A stretch of 64,000 nt of DNA from Lysobacter capsici. GTDB taxonomy: Bacteria > Pseudomonadota > Gammaproteobacteria > Xanthomonadales > Xanthomonadaceae. The notes below the pieces were generated by a model. It was not told where the DNA came from. It did no database searches and saw only the letters and a list, made by a program, of their open reading frames with translations. Location of the stretch: positions 4,526,001 to 4,590,000 of the forward strand of contig NZ_CP094357.1 in assembly GCF_014779555.2 (NCBI RefSeq), read 5' to 3'. Positions 55,892 to 64,000 of the stretch are shown here, one piece after another. Positions within the stretch are counted from its first letter, which is position 1, and each line of letters opens with the position of its first letter. A program made the position numbers and the translations under genes.

Positions 55892-56535
55892 CCGCCCCCG
55901 GGCGATCCGGCACGGACGCGCGCAGCGCCGCGCAATCGCCGGCGCGCAGCAAGCAGGACGAACTCGACTGGCAGGCCGCGAAGGCGAAAAGACCCGATCT
56001 CATGCTGCTGATGATCTGCACCGTCCTCGCCGCGATGGTGCTGGTGGGGATCGTGCGCACCCACCTCGAGATTCCCGAGCCGGCTGCTGCGCGAAGTGCC
56101 GAACGCGCCGCATCCGCGAACGCCGCCACGGCGCGCGCCGGTCCGCCGCCGAGCGCCACCCCGCTCATCCTGGAGCGCGTGTTCGACAGCACGCTCGCCA
56201 ATCTCAAGAAAGAAAACGCCGTGCAACCTGAGGCTCAACGCCGGACCGCGGCCTATCGTTCGATGCTGACGCGCATGATCGCCAGCGCCCAGCTCAAGCT
56301 GGGCCTGGAAACCTTTGAGTGCGGACTCAGACTGTGCATCGGCTCGCTGCGCGGCGACGCAGCCGCCTACGCCACCTTGTTCGGCGCGATCGTGGACGCG
56401 CCGTTGCCGGTCTACGACGTCATCGATTACTCGACCGAACGCGAGCGCGGCGACGGCCCGCATCGTTTCGTCTTCTCGGTGAACCAGGGCAACGACGAAG
56501 CGAGCGCGCCCGCGCGCCCCGACGCCAACCGCTGA
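55888..56535 (+). CDS. Hypothetical single-pass membrane protein
   Basis: 215 aa, not recognised. A cytoplasmic N-terminus (RSKQDELDWQAAKAKRP) precedes one hydrophobic helix (LMLLMICTVLAAMVLVGIV, about residues 38-56). An Ala/Pro-rich linker leads to a small periplasmic domain with two Cys (LETFECGLRLCIGSL) that may form a disulfide. Coupled to the DUF1287 lipoprotein by ATGA, so both may act in the envelope. It is convergent with folA. Confidence 0.72.
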   Translation: MTAPGRSGTDARSAAQSPARSKQDELDWQAAKAKRPDLMLLMICTVLAAMVLVGIVRTHLEIPEPAAARSAERAASANAATARAGPPPSATPLILERVFDSTLANLKKENAVQPEAQRRTAAYRSMLTRMIASAQLKLGLETFECGLRLCIGSLRGDAAAYATLFGAIVDAPLPVYDVIDYSTERERGDGPHRFVFSVNQGNDEASAPARPDANR

Positions 56536-56546
56536 TCCAGCCGGCC

Positions 56547-57053
56547 TCAGTCCATGCCCAGGCGGACGTATTCCACGTATTCGACATCGAACTCGTTGCG
56601 CTCGTCGGCGCGATGCGACTCGCGCGCGACCTCGCGCCATTCGTCGCGATCGAAACGCGGGAAGAACGTATCGGCGCCTTCGACCTCGGTATCGACCCGG
56701 GTCAGGTGCATGCGCGAAGCCGACGGCAGGCACAGCGCGTAGATCTCGCCGCCGCCGATCACGCACAGCTCGGCGGCGCCGTCGGCCCGGGCCAGTTCCA
56801 GCGCCTGTTCGGTCGAACCCACCGCTTCCATGCCGGCGAACGGCACCTCCCCGGAGCGGGTCAGCACCAGATTGCGTCGGCCCGGCAGCGCGCGGCCGAG
56901 CGATTGCGCGGTCTTGCGTCCCATCAGCAAGGGTTTGCCGAGGGTCAGCGCCTTGAAGCGCTTGAGGTCGTCGGACAAGCGCCACGGCAGCGCGTTGTCG
57001 CGGCCGATGGCGTGCTTGCGGTCGAGTGCAGCGATCAGTACCAAAGCGGTCAT
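56547..57053 (-). CDS. folA: Dihydrofolate reductase
   Basis: 168 aa; reduces dihydrofolate with NADPH. LVLIAALDRKHAIGRDNALPW contains the NADPH/substrate loop, GKPLLMGRKTAQSLGRALPGR the next, and CVIGGGEIYAL the Gly-Gly motif. ATG at 57053 has AAGGAG six bases upstream and is preferred over a TTG two codons earlier. It follows thyA and the lipoprotein gene on the same strand, so folate-dependent dTMP synthesis is clustered. Confidence 0.95.
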   Translation of the reverse strand: MTALVLIAALDRKHAIGRDNALPWRLSDDLKRFKALTLGKPLLMGRKTAQSLGRALPGRRNLVLTRSGEVPFAGMEAVGSTEQALELARADGAAELCVIGGGEIYALCLPSASRMHLTRVDTEVEGADTFFPRFDRDEWREVARESHRADERNEFDVEYVEYVRLGMD

Positions 57054-57097
57054 ACCCAACTCCTTCGCTGTGGCGCCCGCGGCAGGCGGACGCCGGC

Positions 57098-57814
57098 TTA
57101 TTCGCTCTGCCTGAGCGTATCGGACAGGCGTCCATGCGCCGCGAAATTCCGTTCGCCGTCACGGTCGCGCTCGCCGTCGGAGCCGTCCTGGCGATAGCCG
57201 CCGTATTCGACATCGTCGAGCTTCCAGCGCCCGTCCTCGCGCAGCATCTGCACGCGGTCGGTCCAGCGCGAGGTGCCGCTGGGTTCGGTGTAGCTGAATT
57301 CGATTTCGAAACTTTCCAGATCCGCCGTCCGCACGATGTGCTTGCCAAGTTTGAAGGTGGTCACACCGTCATCCCTGCTGGTGAAGAAATCGCCTTCGAT
57401 GTACGGCGGCTTCACGCCCGGCGCCTGCGCGATCACCCGATCGCGCTCACGCGCGGCCGGCGCCATCAGCGCGAGCAACCGCCGGGACAGCATGGGTTGG
57501 TAACGCGCGAGGTCTTCGCCGACCGGCAGGCCGCTGGCCTTGAGCCGCACATGCATCCGATAGAAGGCTTGCAGCGCATCGGCGGCGCTGTCGCCGACCG
57601 CGGGCGGCTCAGCGACCGCTTCGGCGCGCACGCCCGGTTCGACGGCGGGCGCGGGCGGCGGCGGTGGAGTCGGCGGCGTGCGCTCGGTCGCCTGCATCGG
57701 CGCGATGTCCCGCGGCGCGACCGACACTTCGTCGGTCGGGCTCAGGCACGCGGTCGAACTCAACACCAACATGGACGCGAATCCGACGTTCAAACGCTGC
57801 CGCAACGGCCTCAT
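57098..57814 (-). CDS. Putative lipoprotein between thyA and folA
   Basis: 238 aa. The signal FASMLVLSSTACLS has a lipobox with Cys near residue 23. A Pro-rich spacer (TPPTPPPPPAPAVEP) precedes a globular domain: ADALQAFYRMHVRLKASGLP, YQPMLSRRLLALMAPAARER and FKLGKHIVRTADLESFEIEF. This resembles NTF2-like lipoproteins (DUF3828 type), but no assignment is sure. It lies 10 bases after the thyA stop and is probably transcribed with it. Confidence 0.78.
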   Translation of the reverse strand: MRPLRQRLNVGFASMLVLSSTACLSPTDEVSVAPRDIAPMQATERTPPTPPPPPAPAVEPGVRAEAVAEPPAVGDSAADALQAFYRMHVRLKASGLPVGEDLARYQPMLSRRLLALMAPAARERDRVIAQAPGVKPPYIEGDFFTSRDDGVTTFKLGKHIVRTADLESFEIEFSYTEPSGTSRWTDRVQMLREDGRWKLDDVEYGGYRQDGSDGERDRDGERNFAAHGRLSDTLRQSE

Positions 57815-57824
57815 CGCGCCGCGC

Positions 57825-58619
57825 TCAAACCGCCACCGGAGCCTTGATCGCCGGCAACGGGTCGTAGCCTTCGATGGCGATGTCGTCGAAAGTGAAATCG
57901 AAGATATCGCGCACGTCGGGATTGAGCTTGAGCGTCGGCAGCGCGCGCGGCGTGCGCGACAACTGCTCGCGCGCCTGGTCGAAGTGGTTGCTGTACAGAT
58001 GCGCATCGCCGAGGGTATGCACGAAATCGCCGACGCCCAGGCCGCAGACCTGCGCGACCATGTGGGTCAGCAAGGCGTAGCTGGCGATGTTGAACGGCAC
58101 GCCGAGGAAGATGTCGCCGCTGCGCTGGTACAACTGGCAGCTGAGCTTGCCGTCGGCGACGTAGAACTGGAACAGCGCGTGGCACGGCATCAGCGCCATC
58201 TTCGGCAGGTCGGCGACGTTCCAGGCGCTGACGATCAAGCGGCGCGAATCGGGATTGCGCTTGATCTCGTCGATCACCCAGCGGATCTGGTCGATCTCCA
58301 CGCCGTCCGCGCCGGACCAGCGTCGCCACTGCTTGCCGTAGACCGGGCCGAGTTCGCCGTCGGCGTTGGCCCATTCGTCCCAGATGCTGACCTTGTGCTC
58401 TTTCAGGTAAGCGGTGTTGGTCTCGCCTTTGAGAAACCACAGCAGCTCGTGCACGATCGAGCGCAGATGCAGTTTCTTGGTGGTGAGTAGTGGGAAGCCG
58501 GCGTTCAAGTCGTAGCGCAGCTGCCAGCCGAACACGCTGCGCGTGCCGGTGCCGGTGCGGTCGGATTTTTCGGTGCCGTGATCGAGCACGTGACGCAGCA
58601 GGTCGAGGTAGTTGTGCAT
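57825..58619 (-). CDS. thyA: Thymidylate synthase
   Basis: 264 aa, the same length as E. coli ThyA. It makes dTMP from dUMP with methylene-tetrahydrofolate. The catalytic Cys is in [12 protein letters not shown], the N-terminal loop is [22 protein letters not shown] and the dUMP Asn is in [15 protein letters not shown]. Its start is three bases after the lgt stop. Confidence 0.97.
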   Translation of the reverse strand: MHNYLDLLRHVLDHGTEKSDRTGTGTRSVFGWQLRYDLNAGFPLLTTKKLHLRSIVHELLWFLKGETNTAYLKEHKVSIWDEWANADGELGPVYGKQWRRWSGADGVEIDQIRWVIDEIKRNPDSRRLIVSAWNVADLPKMALMPCHALFQFYVADGKLSCQLYQRSGDIFLGVPFNIASYALLTHMVAQVCGLGVGDFVHTLGDAHLYSNHFDQAREQLSRTPRALPTLKLNPDVRDIFDFTFDDIAIEGYDPLPAIKAPVAV

Positions 58620-58622
58620 GGC

Positions 58623-59537
58623 TCAGCCCTTGTTCGTGGTCGCGGCGGCATCGGCCGGTTCGGCGGCCGGCAACTGCGGCTGCAGGGTCGGCGAACGCGT
58701 CGACCGCCACAGCCAGAACAGGCCCAGCAGGATCAGCGGCGTGCTCAGCACCTGGCCCATGGTCAGCCAACCAAATGCGAGGTAGCCGTGATCGCCGATC
58801 TGCGCATCGGGCACGCGCACGAATTCGACGATGAAGCGGAAGCAGCCGTATAGCAGCGCGAACATGCCCGACACCGCATAACGCGGACGCGGCTTGCGCG
58901 AGAACCACCACAGGATCGCGAACATGGCCACGCCCTCCAGCGCGGCCTGATACAGCTGCGAGGGATGCCGCGCGTAGCGGTCCAGCGCGCCGGCGGCGTA
59001 CTGGGTCTGCAGTTGCTGGGTGGTCCAGTTGGCGAATTCCGGCGCGCGCGGGAAGATCACGCCCCAGCCGGCGTCGGTGAACTTGCCCCACAACTCGCCG
59101 CCGATGTAATTGCCCAGGCGGCCGAAACCGAGGCCCGGCGGTACCAGCGGGGCGACGAAATCCATCACGTCGAAGAAGTGGGTGCGATGGCTGCGCGCCC
59201 ACCACCAGGCCGCGACCATCACCCCGATCAGGCCGCCGTGGAAGCTCATGCCGCCTTCCCAGATGCGCACCAGCATCAGCGGGTCTTTGACCAGTTCGGC
59301 GAAGTTGTAGAAGAACACGTAGCCGATGCGGCCGCCGAGGACCACGCCGAGCATGGCGTAGAACAGCAGATCGCCGTAAGCCTGTTCGCTGACGCCGGGC
59401 AGACGGCCGGCGCGCACGCGCTGGCGGCCGAGCCACCAGGCGCTGACGAACCCGAGCAGATACATGATCCCGTACCAATGGACTTGCAGCGGGCCGAGAT
59501 GGAGTGCGATCGGGTCGATCTGGTGCAGGATGGTCAT
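58623..59537 (-). CDS. lgt: Prolipoprotein diacylglyceryl transferase
   Basis: 304 aa inner-membrane enzyme that adds diacylglycerol to the Cys of prelipoproteins, with about seven helices. The signatures [30 protein letters not shown] (catalytic His) and [14 protein letters not shown] are present. The C-terminal tail is Ala/Pro-rich. It is the first gene of the lgt-thyA-lipoprotein-folA group. The following gap 59538-59853 contains no gene; near 59727 it holds a weak copy of the CTTCGGCGTCAACGCTTTG repeat. Confidence 0.96.
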   Translation of the reverse strand: MTILHQIDPIALHLGPLQVHWYGIMYLLGFVSAWWLGRQRVRAGRLPGVSEQAYGDLLFYAMLGVVLGGRIGYVFFYNFAELVKDPLMLVRIWEGGMSFHGGLIGVMVAAWWWARSHRTHFFDVMDFVAPLVPPGLGFGRLGNYIGGELWGKFTDAGWGVIFPRAPEFANWTTQQLQTQYAAGALDRYARHPSQLYQAALEGVAMFAILWWFSRKPRPRYAVSGMFALLYGCFRFIVEFVRVPDAQIGDHGYLAFGWLTMGQVLSTPLILLGLFWLWRSTRSPTLQPQLPAAEPADAAATTNKG

Positions 59538-59853
59538 GCGGCGGGGCGGCTCGAGGGCGGATGACCGGCTTATTGTGCCCCAGGCCGCCCGCAGCCGGGG
59601 TGCCGGTTGCGGCCGCTGACCGCGGGCGCGGATCGGGTTTCAGCGTGGGTTCGGGCTGGGTTGGGTCGGGGCTGGAACTCGGTTTTCGATCGGGCTGCGG
59701 TCGGTACGAGTCCGGCGAGAGGACTTCGGCGTCAACGCTTTGCGATTCGATAGTGCGAGGCGCGCGGACCGTCTTGGGGAAGTAGCTTCGTCGACAGAAT
59801 ATTTCGCGCAATGCAGCGGTCCCGAAGGTCGATCAGGCCGTGCGCCGCATCGC

Positions 59854-60378
59854 TTAGAGCCGCACCGGCCGATCCGGCAACTCATTGCCCTCGCCGTCCG
59901 CTCCGCCGCGCTTGCCAAGGGACGACTCTGCCGAGAATTCATCGCGCGGGAACTGCTCGGCGATGATCTCCGACAAGGCCGCGATCCCGCCGAGCAACGC
60001 CGCCTCGGCCTCGCCCGCGGCCAAGGCCTGCTGGATGCGCTCGCACACCGCCTGCCAACGCTCGTCGCCGACCCGCGCGGCATAGCCGCGATCGGCGACG
60101 ATCTCGATCCGGTGATCGGCCAACAGCAGGTACAGCAGCACGCCGTTGTTGGCCGCGGTGTCCCACACCCGCAACTGCGCGAACGCGACATGCGCGGCGT
60201 CGCGCGCATCGCGTCCGTCGAGCAGTTCGCCCAGGCTCAATCGCGACTCGACCGCGAAACACAACTGGCCGCGATGATGGCGTTCGCCGGCCGCGATCGC
60301 CTCGCCGATCCGCTCCAGGCTGGCGGCCGGAAACACTCGCCGCGACGAAAGCGCGAACAGATGACGTAGCCAACGCAT
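59854..60378 (-). CDS. Soluble TPM-domain protein
   Basis: 174 aa. It consists of a TPM/Psb32-type domain alone: GEAIAAGERHHRGQLCFAVES, LLYLLLADHRIEIVADRGYAAR, VGDERWQAVCERIQQAL. No signal peptide or C-terminal Gly-rich tail. The start overlaps the end of the preceding TPM gene by one base. It is probably a cytoplasmic-side member of the cluster. Confidence 0.85.
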   Translation of the reverse strand: MRWLRHLFALSSRRVFPAASLERIGEAIAAGERHHRGQLCFAVESRLSLGELLDGRDARDAAHVAFAQLRVWDTAANNGVLLYLLLADHRIEIVADRGYAARVGDERWQAVCERIQQALAAGEAEAALLGGIAALSEIIAEQFPRDEFSAESSLGKRGGADGEGNELPDRPVRL

Positions 60379-61310
60379 CACCAACTCCCCGAGGCGCCGC
60401 CGCCTCCGCTGGACCCGCCGCCGCCCGACCAGCCACCGCCACCGCCGCCACCACCGCCCCAACCGCCACCGCTGTAGCCGCCCGAGCCGCCGCTGCTGAC
60501 GAACATCCCGCCACCGCCGCCGATCAGGCCGAATACCAGGCCGACCACACCGGCCACCACGACCAGCCACAGCGACGGCGACAACTGCCACACCACGAAG
60601 GCCGACACCAATCCGGACACGATCCCGCGAATCAAGGCCGGCAGGCGGCGGATGAAAATATTCAGGATGCCGTTGGCGAAACTCGCCACCACGATCGCCA
60701 GGATCAGACCGGTCATGCCCGAGGCGACGGCCTGGCCGGCGACCGCGTCGTCGTCGCCGGCCAGCGGCGGCGGCAAGGGTTCGCCGTCGATCAGCTTGGT
60801 CAGCATCGCGGTGGCGTCGGCGAGGCCGCCGGCGTAATCGCCTTCGCGGAATTTCGGGGTGATGTATTCCTGGATGATGCGTCCGGCCTGGGCGTCGGTG
60901 ATCGCGCCCTCCAGGCCGTAACCGACTTCGATGCGCACCCGCCGATCGTCCTTGGCGACCACCAGCAGCACGCCGTCGGACACGCCCTTGCGGCCGAGCT
61001 GGAACTGATCGAACGCGCGCACCGCGTAGGAATCGATGTCCTCGGGCTGGGTGCTCGCGACCATCAGGATCTGCAACTGGCTGCCCTTGCGTTGCTGCAA
61101 CGCGCGCGCCTGCGCATCGAGCTGCGCGCGCGCGCCGTCGTCGAGCGTGCCGGTGGTATCGACCACCGGCGACTGCATCGCCGGGATCGCCGCCAGCGCC
61201 TGCGCGAACGCGCTGGCCATCGGCAGCAGCAGGCACACCATGAGCAACACGCGCAGCGCGAACGCTGCCCGCATCGAACGGCCGATCGACATGTCGTGGC
61301 GATTCACCAT
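60378..61310 (-). CDS. TPM-domain membrane protein, YgcG-like (paralogue 1)
   Basis: 310 aa from ATG at 61310 (MVNRHD; MSIGRS at 61292 is possible). Signal peptide (LLMVCLLLPMASAFAQA), TPM domain residues ~45-190 (VVDTTGTLDDGARAQLDAQ, LVVAKDDRRVRIEVGYGLEG, YITPKFREGDYAGGL), two hydrophobic helices (FVVWQLSPSLWLVVVAGVVG), and a Gly-rich tail ending GGGGASGSW. Role in the envelope is unknown; TPM domains were first described in plant photosystem II repair. Confidence 0.88.
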   Translation of the reverse strand: MVNRHDMSIGRSMRAAFALRVLLMVCLLLPMASAFAQALAAIPAMQSPVVDTTGTLDDGARAQLDAQARALQQRKGSQLQILMVASTQPEDIDSYAVRAFDQFQLGRKGVSDGVLLVVAKDDRRVRIEVGYGLEGAITDAQAGRIIQEYITPKFREGDYAGGLADATAMLTKLIDGEPLPPPLAGDDDAVAGQAVASGMTGLILAIVVASFANGILNIFIRRLPALIRGIVSGLVSAFVVWQLSPSLWLVVVAGVVGLVFGLIGGGGGMFVSSGGSGGYSGGGWGGGGGGGGGWSGGGGSSGGGGASGSW

Positions 61311-61317
61311 GAGCTGT

Positions 61318-62649
61318 TCACCATGATCCGCTCGCGCCTCCACCGCCGCTGCGTCCGCCGCCGCCGGACCAGCCCGAGCTGCTCGAGCCGCCGCTCGAAC
61401 TGCTGGACGTGCTGCTGGACGTACCGGAACTTCGATAGTCGCGCGACGACGAAGACGAACCCGACGCCGACTGACGCGAGCCGCCGCGCCGGGGCCCGAA
61501 CACGAACACACCCGCCCACGCGAACATGCCGACCACGCCGAGCAACAGCCCCGAAGCCATATCGATACCGGGTTCCATCCCGGCCCACCGCTGCGCCGCG
61601 AGCATGCCTTGCCACCCAAGCCAGGCCAGCGGCAGGAACAGCAGCGCGCGGATCACGCAGCCGACCCGGCTGACGTCCCAGGCGATGATCGGCGGCGCCA
61701 GCACCCCGGCCAGCAAAGGCGCCGCGAATAATTCCAACGCCAGGCCGAACACGATGCCGAGCAGATTCGGCTCGCGCTCGTGCCAGGCGAAAACGATCCC
61801 GATCGCGATCACCACCGCGATCGCGAACACCGTCATCGCGATCCGCAACCAGCGCTGGCGCGGCAGGCAATGGCCGATCGCCACGCCGGCCGCGGCGAAC
61901 GCGGCCGCGCCCCCGACCGAACCGATGCCGCTCCACATCCAGGCGAACAGCAGCGGCGGCAATAACGCCAGCGGCCAGGCCATAGCGCGCGGCCACTCGC
62001 GCGTGCGCGCGAATGCGGCCGCGCCGAGCGCGAACACGAACGCGAGCGACCACGCGGTGTCGAGCGGCCGCCAACCCACCCCGGCCACCGGCGCCTCGGG
62101 CGGCGGCGGCAAGGCTTCGCCGTCGATCAATCCGGTCAATGCGGCCGTGGCCTCGCGCAGGCCGCCGGCGTAGTCGCCTGCGCCGAAACGCGGACCGATG
62201 TAGTCGCGGATGATCGTCGCCGCCTGCGCGTCGGTGATCGCGCCTTCCAGGCCGTAGCCGACTTCGATGCGCACGCGCTGGTCGCGCTTGGCGACCACCA
62301 CCAGCACGCCGTCGGATACGTCCTTGCGGCCGAGTTCGAACTGGTCGAACGCGCGCAGCGCGTACGAATCGATGTCCTCGGACCCGGTGCTGTCCACCAT
62401 CAGGATCTGCAGCTGGCTGCCCTTGCGCTGCTGCAGCGCGCGCGCCTGCGCCGCGAGCTGCGAGCGCGTCGGCTCGTCGAGCGTGCCGGTGGTGTCGATC
62501 ACCGGCGAATCCATCGCGGGGATCGACGCCAAGGTCTGCGCCAACGCGCTCGCCATCGGCAGCAACAGCAACCACGCCACCAGCAGCATCCGCGCCAGCC
62601 AGCGCGCGCGGCCAAACCCCATGCGCGGATCGGCGCGCGTGTTCACCAC
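61318..62649 (-). CDS. TPM-domain membrane protein, YgcG-like (paralogue 2)
   Basis: 443 aa, start GTG at 62649 overlapping the previous stop; MGFGR (62622) is an alternative. The TPM domain is like paralogue 1 (VIDTTGTLDEPTRSQLAAQ, VVVAKRDQRVRIEVGYGLEG), but the membrane part is longer (about eight helices, residues 215-385). A Ser/Gly-rich tail ends SGGGGASGSW. The strong amino-acid similarity to paralogue 1 implies tandem duplication. Confidence 0.88.
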   Translation of the reverse strand: MVNTRADPRMGFGRARWLARMLLVAWLLLLPMASALAQTLASIPAMDSPVIDTTGTLDEPTRSQLAAQARALQQRKGSQLQILMVDSTGSEDIDSYALRAFDQFELGRKDVSDGVLVVVAKRDQRVRIEVGYGLEGAITDAQAATIIRDYIGPRFGAGDYAGGLREATAALTGLIDGEALPPPPEAPVAGVGWRPLDTAWSLAFVFALGAAAFARTREWPRAMAWPLALLPPLLFAWMWSGIGSVGGAAAFAAAGVAIGHCLPRQRWLRIAMTVFAIAVVIAIGIVFAWHEREPNLLGIVFGLALELFAAPLLAGVLAPPIIAWDVSRVGCVIRALLFLPLAWLGWQGMLAAQRWAGMEPGIDMASGLLLGVVGMFAWAGVFVFGPRRGGSRQSASGSSSSSRDYRSSGTSSSTSSSSSGGSSSSGWSGGGGRSGGGGASGSW

Positions 62650-63608
62650 GACCCGCTCGAGCCGCTGCCGCCGCTGCGCCCGCCGCCGCCGGAATAACTC
62701 GAACTGCTGCTGGAGCTGCTGCTGGAGCGACTGCGGCGACGGCGACGGTCGTCGTCGTCATCGCCGCGCGTACCGCTACGCCAGCCGCCGTCGCCGAACG
62801 CGGTGAAAAAGGTGAAGATGGTCGTGAGATACGTGATCAGCACCAGCGGCATGAAACGCTCCCAGCTGGTTTCGCTGACGATGGCCGAATACGACGCCGC
62901 CAGCGCCCAGCCGGCCGCCACCGCGACGATCGCCCAGCGGCCGAAGAACGCGAGCGGACCGCGCCGCCAGGCCGCGCGCATGCCCAACAGCGGCACCACG
63001 ATGAACGGCAAGGCGAACAGCGTGCCGAAGATCGATACGAAGATCAGCAACGGCATCGGCATGCTGTTGTCGGGTTCGGGCAGCGGGGTGCCGTCGATCA
63101 GGCCGATCAGCGCGTCGCTGCCGCGCAGCAAGCCCTCGCCGTATTCGCCGTTGCGGAACGCGGGGGTCAGGTACTCGTCGATCACCTGGGTCGCGGCTTC
63201 GTCGGTGACCGTCTGCTCCAGGCCGTAACCGACGTGGATGCGCATGCGCCGATCGGTCTTCGCCACCACGATCAACACACCGTCGTCGATGTCGGCGCGT
63301 CCGGGCTTCCATTGCTCGAACACGCGCTGGGCATAGGCCTCGATCGATTCCGAGCCGGTGCTGTCGATCATCAACAGCATCAGCTGCGAACCCTTGCGGC
63401 GCTGCAGATCGAGCGAGCGCTCGCGCAGCGTGCTTTGCGTCGCGGCGTCGAGGGTGCCGGTGGTGTCGGTCACCGGCGAGGTCAGTTTGGGAATCGCGCG
63501 CAGCGGCTGCGCGGCGAGGTTCAAACCAAGCAGCGCCAACATCAGCAACACGGCGAGTCGCGCCCATGCGTTGCGCGCGCGCCGGCGCGATCGGTGGTGC
63601 GAATCCAT
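62643..63608 (-). CDS. TPM-domain membrane protein, YgcG-like (paralogue 3)
   Basis: 321 aa; MDSHHRSRR at 63608 has AAGGA seven bases upstream. Signal or anchor helix (LAVLLMLALLGLNLAAQ), TPM domain (VTDTTGTLDAATQSTLRER, VVAKTDRRMRIHVGYGLEQ), three or four helices, then a Arg/Ser-rich tail with RRRRRSRSSSS and the ending SGSSGSW. It is the most diverged of the three and stands closest to lemA. Confidence 0.87.
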   Translation of the reverse strand: MDSHHRSRRRARNAWARLAVLLMLALLGLNLAAQPLRAIPKLTSPVTDTTGTLDAATQSTLRERSLDLQRRKGSQLMLLMIDSTGSESIEAYAQRVFEQWKPGRADIDDGVLIVVAKTDRRMRIHVGYGLEQTVTDEAATQVIDEYLTPAFRNGEYGEGLLRGSDALIGLIDGTPLPEPDNSMPMPLLIFVSIFGTLFALPFIVVPLLGMRAAWRRGPLAFFGRWAIVAVAAGWALAASYSAIVSETSWERFMPLVLITYLTTIFTFFTAFGDGGWRSGTRGDDDDDRRRRRSRSSSSSSSSSSYSGGGGRSGGSGSSGSW

Positions 63609-63737
63609 CACGACATCCTTCAAGCGTTCCATGCCCATCAGCGGCGCCCCGCGGCGCCGCCGCCTTCGTATTCGCGCTCGCCGCTCAGCGCGACCGCGGC
63701 CAGCCGGCAATACGCGCGAACGCGCGGCACGGCCGGC

Positions 63738-64000
63738 TCAGCCGCCGGCCGGCGGCGCGGGTGCCGGAGCAGGCGCCGGAGCGGCGGCCGGCTGGCCGAA
63801 ATCGACCTTCGGCGCTTCCTGGATTTCGGCCGCGTTCTGCACGGTGAAATTCGGCTTGGTCGAATAGCCGAACATCTTCGCGGTGAGGTTGGTCGGGAAC
63901 TGGCGCAGGTAGGTGTTGTAGTCCTGGACCGCGGCGATGTAGCGCTGGCGCTCCACCGTGATGCGGTTTTCGGTGCCTTCCAGCTGGGTCTGCAGGCTCA
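63738..64000 (-). CDS. lemA: LemA family protein, 3' end (truncated by window edge)
   Basis: The minus-strand frame is open to the window edge at 64000; only the C-terminal ~87 residues are seen. QTQLEGTENRITVERQRYIA then DYNTYLRQFPTNLTAKMFGY is the conserved LemA end. An Ala/Pro repeat tail (PAAAPAPAPAPAPPAGG) is unusual. It is upstream of the TPM paralogues, the common LemA-TPM arrangement. Confidence 0.9.
   Translation of the reverse strand, partial: SLQTQLEGTENRITVERQRYIAAVQDYNTYLRQFPTNLTAKMFGYSTKPNFTVQNAAEIQEAPKVDFGQPAAAPAPAPAPAPPAGG

Overview
The window looks like chromosome from a high-GC gammaproteobacterium of the Lysobacter/Xanthomonadaceae type. Reasons: very GC-rich codon third positions, the core gene orders lptD-surA-pdxA-rsmA-apaG-apaH and lgt-thyA-folA, a DUF1631 protein, many intergenic 'TGTAGGAGCGGCGCAAGCC' REP-type hairpins and secreted degradative enzymes. 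The genus is inferred; no rRNA or tRNA gene was seen to confirm it.

Layout. 1-1.8 kb: an ECF sigma factor, a membrane-anchored partner and a secreted DUF3106 protein. 2.2-9.1 kb: an orphan-looking NAD(P) transhydrogenase alpha subunit, DUF1631, a nitroreductase, a FEN-type exonuclease and a NUDIX hydrolase. 9.1-19.7 kb: a nine-gene minus-strand operon for a surface polysaccharide (glycosyltransferases, Wzm/Wzt-type ABC exporter, WbsX-type protein, pyruvyl transferase family protein, two methyltransferases). It is visibly less GC-rich than its surroundings and is preceded by an AT-rich promoter region with 13-base direct repeats. 20-22 kb: prolyl aminopeptidase and prmC. 22.5-24.1 kb: a secreted multidomain (PKD plus F5/8C) protein. 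25-28.6 kb: the peroxide module ahpD-ahpC-oxyR with a visible OxyR-like operator, then a DJ-1/PfpI protein. 28.8-33.6 kb: msrA, a secreted PNGase A-like amidase, a DMT exporter and DUF2007. 33.8-46.1 kb: glnS, a deaminase, rlmM, an EF-hand protein, an MFS transporter, two small membrane paralogues, two Ubi-type FAD hydroxylases, a membrane protein with a PduO-type adenosyltransferase, and a histone-deacetylase-family protein. 47-59.5 kb: msrB, then outer-membrane biogenesis and cofactor/rRNA genes (lptD, surA, pdxA, rsmA, apaG, apaH), a DUF1287 lipoprotein, folA, thyA and lgt. 59.8-64 kb: a soluble TPM-domain protein, three tandem YgcG-like TPM paralogues and the 3' end of lemA.

The most unusual content is in the intergenic DNA. 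Three copies of a ~0.55-0.6 kb near-palindrome lie at 24.5-25.1, 31.5-32.1 and 46.3-46.8 kb. The last two are almost identical over several hundred bases. A separate 24-base module occurs four times, inside two of these palindromes and inside two REP hairpins, with uninterrupted versions alongside. A third family of degenerate inverted repeats carries a 'CTTCAGCCGCGACGCTTT'-like core. No transposase, integrase, CRISPR array, tRNA or rRNA was recognised.
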